A DNA stretch of 64,000 nt from Holothuria scabra. Taxonomy: Eukaryota; Echinodermata; Holothuroidea; Aspidochirotida; Holothuriidae. The stretch spans positions 49,000,394 to 49,064,393 of the forward strand of contig CM074181.1 of assembly GCA_037179385.1 (NCBI GenBank), given 5' to 3'. The translations under genes and the position numbers were made by a program. The notes beneath the pieces are model-generated. The model was not told the origin of the DNA and made no database searches. It saw only the letters and a program-made list of their open reading frames with translations. Of this stretch, positions 22,757-37,406 are shown in pieces (the first letter of the stretch is position 1; each line of letters begins with the position of its first letter).

Positions 22757-23330
22757 ACAAATTAAGATCAGATTTAGAAAAGGTAAACGGAGAAAAGGGA
22801 AAAGGAAGACGTTAGACTATCTAGCTTAATATCAGAGAGACTGCTTGACTAGTTTACCCGTATTCGAGGGATTTAAGAAAGTAACATGTTAAATTTATTC
22901 CACTCCAATTAATTAATGTTTGTCTGACTAACACAGCAAAAAGTTCTTCATAGTTCCTTTAACCAATTCCCAAATTTTCACCTGTATCATAATGTACCCA
23001 TGGCACCGCCTTTACAACACTGATGCCGTATTCCAGAAAATCAGTTATCGGACACTTTTCAAAATGAAAAAACTTTTAATCTAAGCTGCGGATATCTTCG
23101 GGATTTGAAATTAGGTCAGGATCTGGACAATTCGGGCAAACCATGTTAGTTTTAAGTAAAACAAATGACATGTATTTTGATTACACAAAAGGACTCGTTC
23201 AATCCATTCAGACATTTTGCAGGAAAATTAGATAGAGTCATGGTCGGCATGTCAAATATTCCATGCAGGGAGAAAGAAGATTACAAAAATTTGCTCCATT
23301 TTTATTAAACCTAAGATGAAAAACGATGTC

Positions 23331-26150
23331 AGCCCCACTCCCCACTCAATAGTTTTGCGTGCCGCACTTTGCCCGAAATGGTAGAATATTCAAGCGAAAG
23401 TGTACAAAAAGAAAAACAAAATCCGTGACGCTTTCAATTGCAGCTGGATGACGGACAGACGGAGAGAGGGGTGGTGCCTGTAATGTGTATGTCTAAATGG
23501 TGTAAAACGTTTGTCCGAAAAGTGGTAGTATTGTACCCTACATTTGATTTATTAAAGTGTAAATAAAGTCAATTATTTCAACTATATAATTTAAATAGCA
23601 TTAAAAATGAATTTTAACAGTCCAATTCCCTTCTTCATACTGTAGGACTTTCTGGAGCCGGCCGGGGATATAAAATGTTGTGACTATTTTGTTGTGCAAC
23701 TCACATTACCTGAAGGACAACACTTGAACAATGTCATGGCCCTCAAACCATTTACATCATTTCCATGTCATTTGGGACTCCGTTCCAGACTCGATGAAAA
23801 AGAGAGGTACTTCACGTGATCTCAGCCAAAAACCGAAAGGCTTTCGCTTTTTTCTAAAAGTCCCCTCGACTCTCTGGCGAAGAGCCAGGGGCGAAAACCA
23901 AATACTGGAAAGGCTTTCGACGAAACCATAACATTTTGGGGATAGCTGTGCTCATCCTTCTTTAAGCAAGGTTAGGTGCGCCACAAAATGGAATTTGCCC
24001 CAAACTTCGCGGGCCTGCACAAAATGACCTGATCTATTACACTAATAGGGGTGATTATTTTAATTCTACTTATTTTAATTGTAAATGTTGTGTTGTTCTC
24101 AAAATAACCCATTTAGCGTTTATAATTACATTTCAACATTTATTTAACAAGTTGTTAACACTTTTTGAGAACGAGTCTCTTTCTATCATTACAAAAATGA
24201 GTAAACTGTAAGATATTCCCTAATAAAAAATGAAACAACCTCTTTAATGCAAATCAGGAACTTAGACCTGAAACAAGATCCGACAGAAAATGTTTCAGAA
24301 ATAAAATGAAATTAACCTCGACCGATGTATAAAAGAAACATGGGGCCACGTTACAGTTACCTCAGTGTGTTTAACTGTCCTCAATAAAAAAATATCCTAC
24401 AGCACGTACCGTACAATAAAATTCCAGATTTCCTAAAACCCATAAAGATTGTGACGTTTCTGTGACGTAAGCCTCCATTTGGAGCGAAAATAAGAAACAT
24501 TAAGAAAAAACGTCAGTCGTAGTGTAAAATCTTGTCAAAAAAACATGAAAAAATAATCAAAATTTTATCTACAAATGTTTGAAAAACATTATTCCTTTGT
24601 GCTAACACTACATCTGGCTGAAATTTGTACTTTAAAAATTCCACCCTAACGTGTGATGGGTACTGTTTTTCAAGCTATATAAGACATCCTCTGCTATAAC
24701 CTGCGCGGCACGTTGACGCCGAACCGGACGGTAGTGTTCACACATGGTCCTACTCTGATTGCACTGGGAGGCGAGTAGTGTTCCTCCCCAATGTATCGCC
24801 GGTCCTTGAGGGGAGTCCCGAGGGAAGATTGCGGTCGTATACAAAGCACGCTGAGCGTCACTGTATGCAGAAGGGTACTAGAGAGGCGCCTGAGTTGGTT
24901 CTCTGTTGTAGTTGACAGGACACATAGCCGGCCAGAGACCTTGAACGCTTGGCTTCAATCTTTTGTTTTATTTCTTTTTAGTTTCTTCTTTTTAGTAAGA
25001 CGCCACCTTTTATAAAATCTGAAAACTCGAAAAATCCGGTAGCGGGCCTCTAATTATAAGTCTAATTGACTTACACACTATATATATAGGCTACTTCCGT
25101 ACCACCTAGCTCACATTAGAAGTTTTCAATCAGGACATGCCACCCCTCTGATCGAAGCTCACAATCTGGGCTTTCGTGGCATTTTCAAATTTCCTAAACA
25201 GAACTATTGAAAGTTTGCGCGTCACCGTATGCAGAAGGGTACTAGTTTGAGCCTTGAATGATAGGTATGTGTTTCCCGCCATAATAGCTACTCAAAACGG
25301 CATTTCACAGAGCGGAGTAATACAATAAAAAATGGCACTAAAATTTGTCAGATTGCCTTGAATTTTGCACAGTCTGTATTTCAACTCCCTGTCTACAAAA
25401 TCCAAATGCAAAAATGATCATATTTTGTAAGTAACACAGACAGAAACAACATCGCATCAAATTTTTAAGGCACTTTGTCTGTCAGTAAACATTTTCACAG
25501 CAACGAGTATTGGAGTTAGTGCTTGGTCCGCCACCAGAAGCACGTTAAGAGAGAGAGAAAGAGAGAAAAAAAGAGGACAAATTAAGATCAGATTTAGAAA
25601 AGGTAAACGGAGAAAAGGGAAAAGGAAGACGTTAGACTATCTAGCTTAATATCAGAGAGACTGCTTGACTAGTTTACCCGTATTCGAGGGATTTAAGAAA
25701 GTAACATGTTAAATTTATTCCACTCCAATTAATTAATGTTTGTCTGACTAACACAGCAAAAAGTTCTTCATAGTTCCTTTAACCAATTCCCAAATTTTCA
25801 CCTGTATCATAATGTACCCATGGCACCGCCTTTACAACACTGATGCCGTATTCCAGAAAATCAGTTATCGGACACTTTTCAAAATGAAAAAACTTTTAAT
25901 CTAAGCTGCGGATATCTTCGGGATTTGAAATTAGGTCAGGATCTGGACAATTCGGGCAAACCATGTTAGTTTTAAGTAAAACAAATGACATGTATTTTGA
26001 TTACACAAAAGGACTCGTTCAATCCATTCAGACATTTTGCAGGAAAATTAGATAGAGTCATGGTCGGCATGTCAAATATTCCATGCAGGGAGAAAGAAGA
26101 TTACAAAAATTTGCTCCATTTTTATTAAACCTAAGATGAAAAACGATGTC
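23331..26150 (+). repeat. Macrosatellite unit 3 (2820 bp)
   Basis: A standard unit that shares the AAAATGAAAAAAC variant with units 2 and 4 only. The TATA-like site is at 24676. Confidence 0.95.
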
Positions 26151-28972
26151 AGCCCCACTCCCCACTCAATAGTTTTGCGTGCCGCACTTTGCCCGAAATG
26201 GTAGAATATTCAAGCGAAAGTGTACAAAAAGAAAAACAAAATCCGTGACGCTTTCAATTGCAGCTGGATGACGGACAGACGGAGAGAGGGGTGGTGCCTG
26301 TAATGTGTATGTCTAAATGGTGTAAAACGTTTGTCCGAAAAGTGGTAGTATTGTACCCTACATTTGATTTATTAAAGTGTAAATAAAGTCAATTATTTCA
26401 ACTATATAATTTAAATAGCATTAAAAATGAATTTTAACAGTCCAATTCCCTTCTTCATACTGTAGGACTTTCTGGAGCCGGCCGGGGATATAAAATGTTG
26501 TGACTATTTTGTTGTGCAACTCACATTACCTGAAGGACAACACTTGAACAATGTCATGGCCCTCAAACCATTTACATCATTTCCATGTCATTTGGGACTC
26601 CGTTCCAGACTCGATGAAAAAGAGAGGTACTTCACGTGATCTCAGCAAAAAACCGAAAGGCTTTCGCTTTTTTCTAAAAGTCCCCTCGACTCTCTGGCGA
26701 AGAGCCAGGGGCGAAAACCAAATAGTGGAAAGGCTTTCGACGAAACCATAACATTTTGGGGATAGCTGTGCTCATCCTTCTTTAAGCAAGGTTAGGTGCG
26801 CCACAAAATGGAATTTGCCCCAAACTTCGCGGGCCTGCACAAAATGACCTGATCTATTACACTAATAGGGGTGATTATTTTAATTCTACTTATTTTAATT
26901 GTAAATGTTGTGTTGTTCTCAAAATAACCCATTTAGCGTTTATAATTACATTTCAACATTTATTTAACAAGTTGTTAACACTTTTTGAGAACGAGTCTCT
27001 TTCTATCATTACAAAAATGAGTAAACTGTAAGATATTCCCTAATAAAAAATGAAACAACCTCTTTAATGCAAATCAGGAACTTAGACCTGAAACAAGATC
27101 CGACAGAAAATGTTTCAGAAATAAAATGAAATTAACCTCGACCGATGTATAAAAGAAACATGGGGCCACGTTACAGTTACCTCAGTGTGTTTAACTGTCC
27201 TCAATAAAAAAAAATATCCTACAGCACGTACCGTACAATAAAATTCCAGATTTCCTAAAACCCATAAAGATTGTGACGTTTCTGTGACGTAAGCCTCCAT
27301 TTGGAGCGAAAATAAGAAACATTAAGAAAAAACGTCAGTCGTAGTGTAAAATCTTGTCAAAAAACATGAAAAAATAATCAAAATTTTATCTACAAATGTT
27401 TGAAAAACATTATTCCTTTGTGCTAACACTACATCTGGCTGAAATTTGTACTTTAAAAATTCCACCCTAACGTGTGATGGGTACTGTTTTTCAAGCTATA
27501 TAAGACATCCTCTGCTATAACCTGCGCGGCACGTTGACGCCGAACCGGACGGTAGTGTTCACACATGGTCCTACTCTGATTGCACTGGGAGGCGAGTAGT
27601 GTTCCTCCCCAATGTATCGCCGGTCCTTGAAGGGAGTCCCGAGGGAAGATTGCGGTCGTATACAAAGCACGCTGAGCGTCACTGTATGCAGAAGGGTACT
27701 AGAGAGGCGCCTGAGTTGGTTCTCTGTTGTAGTTGACAGGACACATAGCCGGCCAGAGACCTTGAACGCTTGGCTTCAATCTTTTGTTTTATTTCTTTTT
27801 AGTTTCTTCTTTTTAGTAAGACGCCACCTTTTATAAAATCTGAAAACTCGAAAAATCCGGTAGCGGGCCTCTAATTATAAGTCTAATTGACTTACACACT
27901 ATATATATAGGCTACTTCCGTACCCCCTAGCTCACATTAGAAGTTTTCAATCAGGACATGCCACCCCTCTGATCGAAGCTCACAATCTGGGCTTTCGTGG
28001 CATTTTCAAATTTCCTAAACAGAACTATTGAAAGTTTGCGCGTCACCGTATGCAGAAGGGTACTAGTTTGAGCCTTGAATGATAGGTATGTGTTTCCCGC
28101 CATAATAGCTACTCAAAACGGCATTTCACAGAGCGGAGTAATACAATAAAAAATGGCACTAAAATTTGTCAGATTGCCTTGAATTTTGCACAGTCTGTAT
28201 TTCAACTCCCTGTCTACAAAATCCAAATGCAAAAATGATCATATTTTGTAAGTAACACAGACAGAAACAACATCGCATCAAATTTTTAAGGCACTTTGTC
28301 TGTCAGTAAACATTTTCACAGCAACGAGTATTGGAGTTAGTGCTTGGTCCGCCACCAGAAGCACGTTAAGAGAGAGAGAAAGAGAGAAAAAAAAGAGGAC
28401 AAATTAAGATCAGATTTAGAAAAGGTAAACGGAGAAAAGGGAAAAGGAAGACGTTAGACTATCTAGCTTAATATCAGAGAGACTGCTTGACTAGTTTACC
28501 CGTATTCGAGGGATTTAAGAAAGTAACATGTTAAATTTATTCCACTCCAATTAATTAATGTTTGTCTGACTAACACAGCAAAAAGTTCTTCATAGTTCCT
28601 TTAACCAATTCCCAAATTTTCACCTGTATCATAATGTACCCATGGCACCGCCTTTACAACACTGATGCCGTATTCCAGAAAATCAGTTATCGGACACTTT
28701 TCAAAATGAAAAAACTTTTAATCTAAGCTGCGGATATCTTCGGGATTTGAAATTAGGTCAGGATCTGGACAATTCGGGCAAACCATGTTAGTTTTAAGTA
28801 AAACAAATGACATGTATTTTGATTACACAAAAGGACTCGTTCAATCCATTCAGACATTTTGCAGGAAAATTAGATAGAGTCATGGTCGGCATGTCAAATA
28901 TTCCATGCAGGGAGAAAGAAGATTACAAAAATTTGCTCCATTTTTATTAAACCTAAGATGAAAAACGATGTC
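26151..28972 (+). repeat. Macrosatellite unit 4 (2822 bp)
   Basis: A standard unit of the same variant group as 2 and 3. It has a private CCTTGAAGGGAG change in the core (near 27626). The TATA-like site is at 27497. Confidence 0.95.
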
Positions 28973-31773
28973 AGCCCCACTCCCCACTCAATAGTTTTGC
29001 GTGCCGCACTTTGCCCGAAATGGTAGAATATTCAAGCGAAAGTGTACAAAAAGAAAAACAAAATCCGTGACGCTTTCAATTGCAGCTGGATGACGGACAG
29101 ACGGAGAGAGGGGTGGTGCCTGTAATGTGTATGTCTAAATGGTGTAAAACGTTTGTCCGAAAAGTGGTAGTATTGTACCCTACATTTGATTTATTAAAGT
29201 GTAAATAAAGTCAATTATTTCAACTATATAATTTAAATAGCATTAAAAATGAATTTTAACAGTCCAATTCCCTTCTTCATACTGTAGGACTTTCTGGAGC
29301 CGGCCGGGGATATAAAATGTTGTGACTATTTTGTTGTGCAACTCACATTACCTGAAGGACAACACTTGAACAATGTCATGGCCCTCAAACCATTTACATC
29401 ATTTCCATGTCATTTGGGACTCCGTTCCAGACTCGATGAAAAAGAGAGGTACTTCACGTGATCTCAGCAAAAAACCGAAAGGCTTTCGCTTTTTTCTAAA
29501 AGTCCCCTCGACTCTCTGGCGAAGAGCCAGGGGCGAAAACCAAACAGTGGAAAGGCTTTCGACGAAACCATAACATTTTGGGGATAGCTGTGCTCATCCT
29601 TCTTTAAGCAAGGTTAGGTGCGCCACAAAATGGAATTTGCCCCAAACTTCGCGGGCCTGCACAAAATGACCTGATCTATTACACTAATAGGGGTGATTAT
29701 TTTAATTCTACTTATTTTAATTGTAAATGTTGTGTTGTTCTCAAAATAACCCATTTAGCGTTTATAATTACATTTCAACATTTATTTAACAAGTTGTTAA
29801 CACTTTTTGAGAACGAGTCTCTTTCTATCATTACAAAAATGAGTAAACTGTAAGATATTCCCTAATAAAAAATGAAACAACCTCTTTAATGCAAATCAGG
29901 AACTTAGACCTGAAACAAGATCCGACAGAAAATGTTTCAGAAATAAAATGAAATTAACCTCGACCGATGTATAAAAGAAACATGGGGCCACGTTACAGTT
30001 ACCTCAGTGTGTTTAACTGTCCTCAATAAAAAAAAATATCCTACAGCACGTACCGTACAATAAAATTCCAGATTTCCTAAAACCCATAAAGATTGTGACG
30101 TTTCTGTGACGTAAGCCTCCATTTGGAGCGAAAATAAGAAACATTAAGAAAAAACGTCAGTCGTAGTGTAAAATCTTGTCAAAAAAACATGAAAAAATAA
30201 TCAAAATTTTATCTACAAATGTTTGAAAAACATTATTCCTTTGTGCTAACACTACATCTGGCTGAAATTTGTACTTTAAAAATTCCACCCTAACGTGTGA
30301 TGGGTACTGTTTTTCAAGCTATATAAGACATCCTCTGCTATAACCTGCGCGGCACGTTGACGCCGAACCGGACGGTAGTGTTCACACATGGTCCTACTCT
30401 GATTGCACTGGGAGGCGAGTAGTGTTCCTCCCCAATGTATCGCCGGTCCTTGAGGGGAGTCCCGAGGGAAGATTGCGGTCGTATACAAAGCACGCTGAGC
30501 GTCACTGTATGCAGAAGGGTACTAGAGAGGCGCCTGAGTTGGTTCTCTGTTGTAGTTGACAGGACACATAGCCGGCCAGAGACCTTGAACGCTTGGCTTC
30601 AATCTTTTGTTTTATTTCTTTTTAGTAAGACGCCACCTTTTATAAAATCTGAAAACTCGAAAAATCCGGTAGCGGGCCTCTAATTATAAGTCTAATTGAC
30701 TTACACACTATATATATAGGCTACTTCCGTACCCCCTAGCTCACATTAGAAGTTTTCAATCAGGACATGCCACCCCTCTGATCGAAGCTCACAATCTGGG
30801 CTTTCGTGGCATTTTCAAATTTCCTAAACAGAACTATTGAAAGTTTGCGCGTCACCGTATGCAGAAGGGTACTAGTTTGAGCCTTGAATGATAGGTATGT
30901 GTTTCCCGCCATAATAGCTACTCAAAACGGCATTTCACAGAGCGGAGTAATACAATAAAAAATGGCACTAAAATTTGTCAGATTGCCTTGAATTTTGCAC
31001 AGTCTGTATTTCAACTCCCTGTCTACAAAATCCAAATGCAAAAATGATCATATTTTGTAAGTAACACAGACAGAAACAACATCGCATCAAATTTTTAAGG
31101 CACTTTGTCTGTCAGTAAACATTTTCACAGCAACGAGTATTGGAGTTAGTGCTTGGTCCGCCACCAGAAGCACGTTAAGAGAGAGAGAAAAAAAAGAGGA
31201 CAAATTAAGATCAGATTTAGAAAAGGTAAACGGAGAAAAGGGAAAAGGAAGACGTTAGACTATCTAGCTTAATATCAGAGAGACTGCTTGACTAGTTTAC
31301 CCGTATTCGAGGGATTTAAGAAAGTAACATGTTAAATTTATTCCACTCCAATTAATTAATGTTTGTCTGACTAACACAGCAAAAAGTTCTTCATAGTTCC
31401 TTTAACCAATTCCCAAATTTTCACCTGTATCATAATGTACCCATGGCACCGCCTTTACAACACTGATGCCGTATTCCAGAAAATCAGTTATCGGACACTT
31501 TTCAAAATAAAAAAACTTTTAATCTAAGCTGCGGATATCTTCGGGATTTGAAATTAGGTCAGGATCTGGACAATTCGGGCAAACCATGTTAGTTTTAAGT
31601 AAAACAAATGACATGTATTTTGATTACACAAAAGGACTCGTTCAATCCATTCAGACATTTTGCAGGAAAATTAGATAGAGTCATGGTCGGCATGTCAAAT
31701 ATTCCATGCAGGGAGAAAGAAGATTACAAAAATTTGCTCCATTTTTATTAAACCTAAGATGAAAAACGATGTC
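28973..31773 (+). repeat. Macrosatellite unit 5 (2801 bp)
   Basis: The shortest unit. It has lost 14 bp between two CTTTTTAG repeats (near 30617), which looks like replication slippage, and its (GA)n tract is shorter. The TATA-like site is at 30320. Confidence 0.95.
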
Positions 31774-34589
31774 AGCCCCACTCCCCACTCAATAGTTTTG
31801 CGTGCCGCACTTTGCCCGAAATGGTAGAATATTCAAGCGAAAGTGTACAAAAAGAAAAACAAAATCCGTGACGCTTTCAATTGCAGCTGGATGACGGACA
31901 GACGGAGAGAGGGGTGGTGCCTGTAATGTGTATGTCTAAATGGTGTAAAACGTTTGTCCGAAAAGTGGTAGTATTGTACCCTACATTTGATTTATTAAAG
32001 TGTAAATAAAGTCAATTATTTCAACTATATAATTTAAATAGCATTAAAAATGAATTTTAACAGTCCAATTCCCTTCTTCATACTGTAGGACTTTCTGGAG
32101 CCGGCCGGGGATATAAAATGTTGTGACTATTTTGTTGTGCAACTCACATTACCTGAAGGACAACACTTGAACAATGTCATGGCCCTCAAACCATTTACAT
32201 CATTTCCATGTCATTTGGGACTCCGTTCCAGACTCGGTGAAAAAGAGAGGTACTTCACGTGATCTCAGCAAAAAACCGAAAGGCTTTCGCTTTTTTCTAA
32301 AAGTCCCCTCGACTCTCTGGCGAAGAGCCAGGGGCGAAAACCAAACAGTGGAAAGGCTTTCGACGAAACCATAACATTTTGGGGATAGCTGTGCTCATCC
32401 TTCTTTAAGCAAGGTTAGGTGCGCCACAAAATGGAATTTGCCCCAAACTTCGCGGGCCTGCACAAAATGACCTGATCTATTACACTAATAGGGGTGATTA
32501 TTTTAATTCTACTTATTTTAATTGTAAATGTTGTGTTGTTCTCAAAATAACCCATTTAGCGTTTATAATTACATTTCAACATTTATTTAACAAGTTGTTA
32601 ACACTTTTTGAGAACGAGTCTCTTTCTATCATTACAAAAATGAGTAAACTGTAAGATATTCCCTAATAAAAAATGAAACAACCTCTTTAATGCAAATCAG
32701 GAACTTAGACCTGAAACAAGATCCGACAGAAAATGTTTCAGAAATAAAATGAAATTAACCTCGACCGATGTATAAAAGAAACATGGGGCCACGTTACAGT
32801 TACCTCAGTGTGTTTAACTGTCCTCAATAAAAAATATATCCTACAGCACGTACCGTACAATAAAATTCCAGATTTCCTAAAACCCATAAAGATTGTGACG
32901 TTTCTGTGACGTAAGCCTCCATTTGGAGCGAAAATAAGAAACATTAAGAAAAAACGTCAGTCGTAGTGTAAAATCTTGTCAAAAAAACATGAAAAAATAA
33001 TCAAAATTTTATCTACAAATGTTTGAAAAACATTATTCCTTTGTGCTAACACTACATCTGGCTGAAATTTGTACTTTAAAAATTCCACCCTAACGTGTGA
33101 TGGGTACTGTTTTTCAAGCTATATAAGACATCCTCTGCTATAACCTGCGCGGCACGTTGACGCCGAACCGGACGGTAGTGTTCACACATGGTCCTACTCT
33201 GATTGCACTGGGAGGCGAGTAGTGTTCCTCCCCAATGTATCGCCGGTCCTTGAGGGGAGTCCCGAGGAAGATTGCGGTCGTATACAAAGCACGCTGAGCG
33301 TCACTGTATGCAGAAGGGTACTAGAGAGGCGCCTGAGTTGGTTCTCTGTTGTAGTTGACAGGACACATAGCCGGCCAGAGACCTTGAACGCTTGGCTTCA
33401 ATCTTTTGTTTTATTTCTTTTTAGTTTCTTCTTTTTAGTAAGACGCCACCTTTTATAAAATCTGAAAACTCGAAAAATCCGGTAGCGGGCCTCTAATTAT
33501 AAGTCTAATTGACTTACACACTATATATATAGGCTACTTCCGTACCCCTAGCTCACATTAGAAGTTTTCAATCAGGACATGCCACCCTCTGATCGAAGCT
33601 CACAATCTGGGCTTTCGTGGCATTTTCAAATTTCCTAAACAGAACTATTGAAAGTTTGCGCGTCACCGTATGCAGAAGGGTACTAGTTTGAGCCTTGAAT
33701 GATAGGTATGTGTTTCCCGCCATAATAGCTACTCAAAACGGCATTTCACAGAGCGGAGTAATACAATAAAAAATGGCACTAAAATTTGTCAGATTGCCTT
33801 GAATTTTGCACAGTCTGTATTTCAACTCCCTGTCTACAAAATCCAAATGCAAAAATGATCATATTTTGTAAGTAACACAGACAGAAACAACATCGCATCA
33901 AATTTTTAAGGCACTTTGTCTGTCAGTAAACATTTTCACAGCAACGAGTATTGGAGTTAGTGCTTGGTCCGCCACCAGAAGCACGTTAAGAGAGAGAGAA
34001 AGAGAGAAAAAAAGAGGACAAATTAAGATCAGATTTAGAAAAGGTAAACGGAGAAAAGGGAAAAGGAAGACGTTAGACTATCTAGCTTAATATCAGAGAG
34101 ACTGCTTGACTAGTTTACCCGTATTCGAGGGATTTAAGAAAGTAACATGTTAAATTTATTCCACTCCAATTAATTAATGTTTGTCTGACTAACACAGCAA
34201 AAAGTTCTTCATAGTTCCTTTAACCAATTCCCAAATTTTCACCTGTATCATAATGTACCCATGGCACCGCCTTTACAACACTGATGCCGTATTCCAGAAA
34301 ATCAGTTATCGGACACTTTTCAAAATAAAAAACTTTTAATCTAAGCTGCGGATATCTTCGGGATTTGAAATTAGGTCAGGATCTGGACAATTCGGGCAAA
34401 CCATGTTAGTTTAAGTAAAACAAATGACATGTATTTTGATTACACAAAAGGACTCGTTCAATCCATTCAGACATTTTGCAGGAAAATTAGATAGAGTCAT
34501 GGTCGGCATGTCAAATATTCCATGCAGGGAGAAAGAAGATTACAAAAATTTGCTCCATTTTTATTAAACCTAAGATGAAAAACGATGTC
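31774..34589 (+). repeat. Macrosatellite unit 6 (2816 bp)
   Basis: The first unit with GGTGAAAAAG in place of GATGAAAAAG (near 32235) and with AGTTTAAG in place of AGTTTTAAG. One G is missing in CCCGAGGAAG (near 33260). The TATA-like site is at 33120. Confidence 0.95.
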
Positions 34590-37406
34590 AGCCCCACTCC
34601 CCACTCAATAGTTTTGCGTGCCGCACTTTGCCCGAAATGGTAGAATATTCAAGCGAAAGTGTACAAAAAGAAAAACAAAATCCGTGACGCTTTCAATTGC
34701 AGCTGGATGACGGACAGACGGAGAGAGGGGTGGTGCCTGTAATGTGTATGTCTAAATGGTGTAAAACGTTTGTCCGAAAAGTGGTAGTATTGTACCCTAC
34801 ATTTGATTTATTAAAGTGTAAATAAAGTCAATTATTTCAACTATATAATTTAAATAGCATTAAAAATGAATTTTAACAGTCCAATTCCCTTCTTCATACT
34901 GTAGGACTTTCTGGAGCCGGCCGGGGATATAAAATGTTGTGACTATTTTGTTGTGCAACTCACATTACCTGAAGGACAACACTTGAACAATGTCATGGCC
35001 CTCAAACCATTTACATCATTTCCATGTCATTTGGGACTCCGTTCCAGACTCGGTGAAAAAGAGAGGTACTTCACGTGATCTCAGCAAAAAACCGAAAGGC
35101 TTTCGCTTTTTTCTAAAAGTCCCCTCGACTCTCTGGCGAAGAGCCAGGGGCGAAAACCAAACAGTGGAAAGGCTTTCGACGAAACCATAACATTTTGGGG
35201 ATAGCTGTGCTCATCCTTCTTTAAGCAAGGTTAGGTGCGCCACAAAATGGAATTTGCCCCAAAATTCGCGGGCCTGCACAAAATGACCTGATCTATTACA
35301 CTAATAGGGGTGATTATTTTAATTCTACTTATTTTAATTGTAAATGTTGTGTTGTTCTCAAAATAACCCATTTAGCGTTTATAATTACATTTCAACATTT
35401 ATTTAACAAGTTGTTAACACTTTTTGAGAACGAGTCTCTTTCTATCATTACAAAAATGAGTAAACTGTAAGATATTCCCTAATAAAAAATGAAACAACCT
35501 CTTTAATGCAAATCAGGAACTTAGACCTGAAACAAGATCCGACAGAAAATGTTTCAGAAATAAAATGAAATTAACCTCGACCGATGTATAAAAGAAACAT
35601 GGGGCCACGTTACAGTTACCTCAGTGTGTTTAACTGTCCTCAATAAAAAAAAATATCCTACAGCACGTACCGTACAATAAAATTCCAGATTTCCTAAAAC
35701 CCATAAAGATTGTGACGTTTCTGTGACGTAAGCCTCCATTTGGAGCGAAAATAAGAAACATTAAGAAAAAACGTCAGTCGTAGTGTAAAATCTTGTCAAA
35801 AAACATGAAAAAATAATCAAAATTTTATCTACAAATGTTTGAAAAACATTATTCCTTTGTGCTAACACTACATCTGGCTGAAATTTGTACTTTAAAAATT
35901 CCACCCTAACGTGTGATGGGTACTGTTTTTCAAGCTATATAAGACATCCTCTGCTATAACCTGCGCGGCACGTTGACGCCGAACCGGACGGTAGTGTTCA
36001 CACATGGTCCTACTCTGATTGCACTGGGAGGCGAGTAGTGTTCCTCCCCAATGTATCGCCGGTCTTGAGGGAGTCCCGAGGGAAGATTGCGGTCGTATAC
36101 AAAGCACGCTGAGCGTCACTGTATGCAGAAGGGTACTAGAGAGGCGCCTGAGTTGGTTCTCTGTTGTAGTTGACAGGACACATAGCCGGCCAGAGACCTT
36201 GAACGCTTGGCTTCAATCTTTTGTTTTATTTCTTTTTAGTTTCTTCTTTTTAGTAAGACGCCACCTTTTATAAAATCTGAAAACTCGAAAAATCCGGTAG
36301 CGGGCCTCTAATTATAAGTCTAATTGACTTACACACTATATATATAGGCTACTTCCGTACCCCCTAGCTCACATTAGAAGTTTTCAATCAGGACATGCCA
36401 CCCCTCTGATCGAAGCTCACAATCTGGGCTTTCGTGGCATTTTCAAATTTCCTAAACAGAACTATTGAAAGTTTGCGCGTCACCGTATGCAGAAGGGTAC
36501 TAGTTTGAGCCTTGAATGATAGGTATGTGTTTCCCGCCATAATAGCTACTCAAAACGGCATTTCACAGAGCGGAGTAATACAATAAAAAATGGCACTAAA
36601 ATTTGTCAGATTGCCTTGAATTTTGCACAGTCTGTATTTCAACTCCCTGTCTACAAAATCCAAATGCAAAAATGATCATATTTTGTAAGTAACACAGACA
36701 GAAACAACATCGCATCAAATTTTTAAGGCACTTTGTCTGTCAGTAAACATTTTCACAGCAACGAGTATTGGAGTTAGTGCTTGGTCCGCCACCAGAAGCA
36801 CGTTAAGAGAGAGAGAAAGAGAGAAAAAAAGAGGACAAATTAAGATCAGATTTAGAAAAGGTAAACGGAGAAAAGGGAAAAGGAAGACGTTAGACTATCT
36901 AGCTTAATATCAGAGAGACTGCTTGACTAGTTTACCCGTATTCGAGGGATTTAAGAAAGTAACATGTTAAATTTATTCCACTCCAATTAATTAATGTTTG
37001 TCTGACTAACACAGCAAAAAGTTCTTCATAGTTCCTTTAACCAATTCCCAAATTTTCACCTGTATCATAATGTACCCATGGCACCGCCTTTACAACACTG
37101 ATGCCGTATTCCAGAAAATCAGTTATCGGACACTTTTCAAAATAAAAAACTTTTAATCTAAGCTGCGGATATCTTCGGGATTTGAAATTAGGTCAGGATC
37201 TGGACAATTCGGGCAAACCATGTTAGTTTAAGTAAAACAAATGACATGTATTTTGATTACACAAAAGGACTCGTTCAATCCATTCAGACATTTTGCAGGA
37301 AAATTAGATAGAGTCATGGTCGGCATGTCAAATATTCCATGCAGGGAGAAAGAAGATTACAAAAATTTGCTCCATTTTTATTAAACCTAAGATGAAAAAC
37401 GATGTC
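34590..37406 (+). repeat. Macrosatellite unit 7 (2817 bp)
   Basis: It belongs to the GGTGAAAAAG group. One C and one G are missing in the core (GGTCTTGAGGGAG near 36061), a pattern repeated in unit 9. The TATA-like site is at 35936. Confidence 0.95.

Larger units (their letters stand above)
20510..23330 (+). repeat. Macrosatellite unit 2 (2821 bp)
   Basis: A standard unit, usable as reference. It has the GATGAAAAAG and CCAGATTTCC variants shared by units 1-5. The TATA-like site is at 21857 and the (GA)n tract near 22729. Confidence 0.95.
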